Source: Pseudomonadota bacterium
Lineage (GTDB): Bacteria; Pseudomonadota; Alphaproteobacteria; Micavibrionales; Micavibrionaceae
Assembly: GCA_016198545.1 (NCBI GenBank)
Contig: JACQIJ010000217.1
Location: 1 to 6,728, forward strand
DNA: 6,728 nucleotides
Direction of reading: 5' to 3'
The notes under the pieces are model-generated. The model made no database searches. It saw nothing but the letters and a program-made list of their open reading frames with translations, and was not told where the DNA came from. The position numbers and the translations under genes were made by a program. This document shows positions 6,095 through 6,728 of the stretch, piece after piece (positions within the stretch are counted from its first letter, which is position 1; every line of letters starts with the position of its first letter).

Positions 6095-6278
6095 GGCCTT
6101 CCTGCAACTCCATCTCCTCCTTTATTTTCAGCTTTTGCGCTTTCAGGGCGCGAATGGCCAACGCGCTCGCGGAAGGATGCCTTTGCTCTTCCCTGATCTG
6201 AATATCCAGCGCCTCATGTCTGGCGCGCAACGCATCCAGTCGGCCCTGCTGGGCTGACACTAGTCCACGATTTGGCAT
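6087..6278 (-). CDS. Small DUF465/YdcH-like coiled-coil protein
   Basis: This 63-residue cytosolic protein resembles the DUF465 (YdcH/SlyX-like) family. It is one helical hairpin, with a first helix containing LDALRARHEALDIQIREEQ and a second beginning after HPSASA, with the family-typical end ALKAQKLKIKEEMEL (L-K-K-LK-EI pattern). The biochemical function is unknown. The ATG at 6278 (MPNRGL) has GGGGG, an acceptable Shine-Dalgarno variant, with 8-nt spacing. A longer form starting at 6293 adds five residues (MGVFI) but lacks a ribosome site, so the shorter one was chosen. The last codons and stop fall inside a triple heptamer repeat. It converges with trcR and shares its terminator. The match to the family is by pattern rather than exact signature, so it could be a lineage-specific relative. 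Confidence 0.72.
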   Translation of the reverse strand: MPNRGLVSAQQGRLDALRARHEALDIQIREEQRHPSASALAIRALKAQKLKIKEEMELQEGHA

Positions 6279-6400
6279 GATAAAAACCCCCATTGGTTTG
6301 AATGTTTATTACAATTCCAGTGTAACGGCATACCTCCATACCCTGCAAACCGACCCGGTCAATGTCTTGTTCCGCAATGTTTTATCGACGATAGAGACAT

Positions 6401-6429
6401 AAAAAACGACGCCTCTTTTTTCGGCGTCG
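6401..6429 (-). terminator. Intrinsic terminator, minus strand
   Basis: On the minus strand CGACGCC, a 9-nt A-rich loop and GGCGTCG form a 7-bp perfect GC-rich stem followed directly by six T (complement of 6401-6406). On the plus strand the stem is followed by CTTCCGG, so it works only in the minus direction. No protein gene precedes it on that strand in the window, so it implies a non-coding or untranslated transcript. Confidence 0.8.
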
Positions 6430-6467
6430 CTTCCGGTCAGTCAAAATGCAGTCGTATCAGGTAATTG
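6401..6467 (-). ncRNA. Candidate small RNA of about 67 nt under a CtrA-type promoter
   Basis: Predicted only from signals. A CtrA-type box (6500-6514), a minus-strand -10 AATAAT (complement of 6474-6479, 5/6 to consensus) spaced 18 nt from TTAAGG, and a Rho-independent terminator (6401-6429) are arranged in the right order and distance. The start would be near 6467, placing the box at about -33 to -47. The transcript would have a roughly 38-nt unstructured 5' part and the terminator stem. It holds no ATG. No known RNA family was recognised. Alternatively, the terminator may end a longer transcript from further right, though another terminator at 6573-6605 would block most of that. Confidence 0.35.
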
Positions 6468-6473
6468 CAGTAC

Positions 6474-6479
6474 ATTATT
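6474..6479 (-). promoter_or_regulatory. -10 hexamer of the candidate small-RNA promoter
   Basis: The minus strand reads AATAAT here, one mismatch from TATAAT. It lies 18 nt downstream of TTAAGG, the inner half of the CtrA-type box, which would replace the -35 element as in CtrA-activated promoters. The AT content is locally high, so this alone is weak evidence. Confidence 0.35.
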
Positions 6480-6499
6480 CCATCCTCTCATAATTTTCC

Positions 6500-6514
6500 T
6501 TAATGTTCCATTAA
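6500..6514. promoter_or_regulatory. Full CtrA-type binding site TTAA-N7-TTAA
   Basis: TTAATGTTCCATTAA contains two TTAA half-sites exactly seven bases apart, the consensus of the master cell-cycle regulator CtrA in alphaproteobacteria. The site is embedded in a larger perfect inverted repeat (6498-6516, 8-bp arms, 3-nt spacer). It is the only perfect example seen in the non-coding DNA of this window, and the host class is independently supported by DUF1013 and DUF1192. As RNA it would also be a hairpin, but no T-run follows on either strand, so it is not a terminator. Confidence 0.6.
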
Positions 6515-6572
6515 GGGCTATTTGTTGTTTTGCTTCAAATATATACGCTCGCTTTGCCTGTTAGCCCGAATC

Positions 6573-6605
6573 AAAAAAATCAACCGCCTTTTTAGGGGCG
6601 GTTGA
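6573..6605 (-). terminator. Second intrinsic terminator, minus strand
   Basis: On the minus strand TCAACCGCC, an 8-nt loop and GGCGGTTGA form a 9-bp stem (6580-6588 with 6597-6605) followed by seven T (complement of 6573-6579). It ends a minus-strand transcript that begins to the right, either a small RNA within 6606-6728 or the last gene of a unit beyond the window edge. Confidence 0.82.
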
Positions 6606-6613
6606 GCAAGTGT

Positions 6614-6658
6614 TGCGTGTGAGGAGGAACTTTGCGTTCCTATTCTCATCGTATCGCA
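6614..6658. other. Imperfect long hairpin with anti-SD-like CCTCCT on the minus strand
   Basis: AGGAAC (6625-6630) and GTTCCT (6636-6641) form a perfect stem with a 5-nt loop. Below it GTGAG (6619-6623) can pair with CTCAT (6645-6649, one G-U) and TGCG (6614-6617) with CGCA (6655-6658), across internal loops. On the minus strand the structure precedes the 6573-6605 terminator and carries CCTCCT (complement of 6622-6627), complementary to a ribosome site. This layout suits a small RNA, but no promoter is clear; a degenerate CtrA-like box (TTAA-N7-TAAA) lies at 6665-6679. Confidence 0.3.
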
Positions 6659-6728
6659 CCTGTGTTAATTACTGATAAAAAATAGGTAAAATGCTGACTA
6701 TTCCAAAAGCCACCAGGCAGTATAGTAC

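Larger units (their letters stand above)
6279..6728. other. Intergenic region with regulatory and RNA-like signals, no convincing CDS
   Basis: No convincing protein gene is visible on either strand; the frames are short and cross terminator hairpins. From 6294 to 6400 only an AT-rich upstream region of the DUF465 gene is seen, with a possible minus-strand -35 TTGACC (complement of 6357-6362) but no good -10. From 6401 onward the region contains two minus-strand terminators, a CtrA-type box, a -10-like hexamer and an imperfect long hairpin, listed separately. Confidence 0.7.

Noticed and set aside
6335..6362. TTGACC with TATGGA as promoter of the DUF465 gene
   Set aside because: The -10 matches only three of six positions; too weak to annotate.
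6516..6649. Short minus-strand frame of about 43 codons starting at 6649
   Set aside because: It runs straight through the terminator stem and T-run at 6573-6605 and has a poor ribosome site.
6622..6685. Plus-strand mini-ORF after AGGAGG with a TTG start
   Set aside because: It has only 17 codons, spacing is too short, and the SD is part of a hairpin; better explained as structured RNA on the minus strand.
6721..6728. TATAGTAC also present at 143-150, possible paired repeat
   Set aside because: Only eight bases are shared with no flanking similarity; likely chance in AT-rich sequence.

Overview
The window reads as chromosomal DNA of a flagellated alphaproteobacterium. This rests on three small or regulatory families largely characteristic of that class: DUF1192, DUF1013 (now often called TrcR) and a DUF465/YdcH-like protein. 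A full TTAA-N7-TTAA box, the form of the alphaproteobacterial cell-cycle regulator CtrA, lies in the right-hand intergenic region. GC content is moderately high. Family assignments are by recall of family sequences, and I do not assign a genus.

Layout, left to right. (1) 1-303 is non-coding leader or intergenic DNA. It holds a near-perfect dyad (137-150) and a strong Shine-Dalgarno followed by an 8-codon mini-ORF (224-250). (2) flhA (304-2406, +) encodes the flagellar export-gate protein and has no visible ribosome site of its own. (3) A minus-strand cluster runs from 4133 down to 2433: a DUF1192 protein, then guaC (GMP reductase) 3 nt later, then, 72 nt further on, an unrecognised protein with a glycine/histidine/arginine-rich tail. 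(4) Divergent from it, a zinc-free quinone-oxidoreductase-type MDR protein starts 37 nt from the DUF1192 start. (5) trcR (DUF1013) follows on the plus strand behind its own good promoter candidate and a structured leader, and ends in a strong terminator. (6) A DUF465/YdcH-like small protein converges on that terminator from the other strand. (7) 6279-6728 has no convincing gene. It contains two minus-strand intrinsic terminators about 170 nt apart, the CtrA-type box between them, and a long imperfect hairpin at the right end.

Most of the window is ordinary core-genome content: flagellar export, purine salvage, redox metabolism and cell-cycle regulation. No mobile element, CRISPR array, tRNA or rRNA was seen. 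The most interesting part is 6400-6680. There a CtrA box, a well-placed -10 and a terminator together predict a roughly 67-nt small RNA on the minus strand, possibly cell-cycle-controlled. A second candidate RNA with an anti-Shine-Dalgarno-like stretch lies next to it. These are inferences from sequence pattern only.
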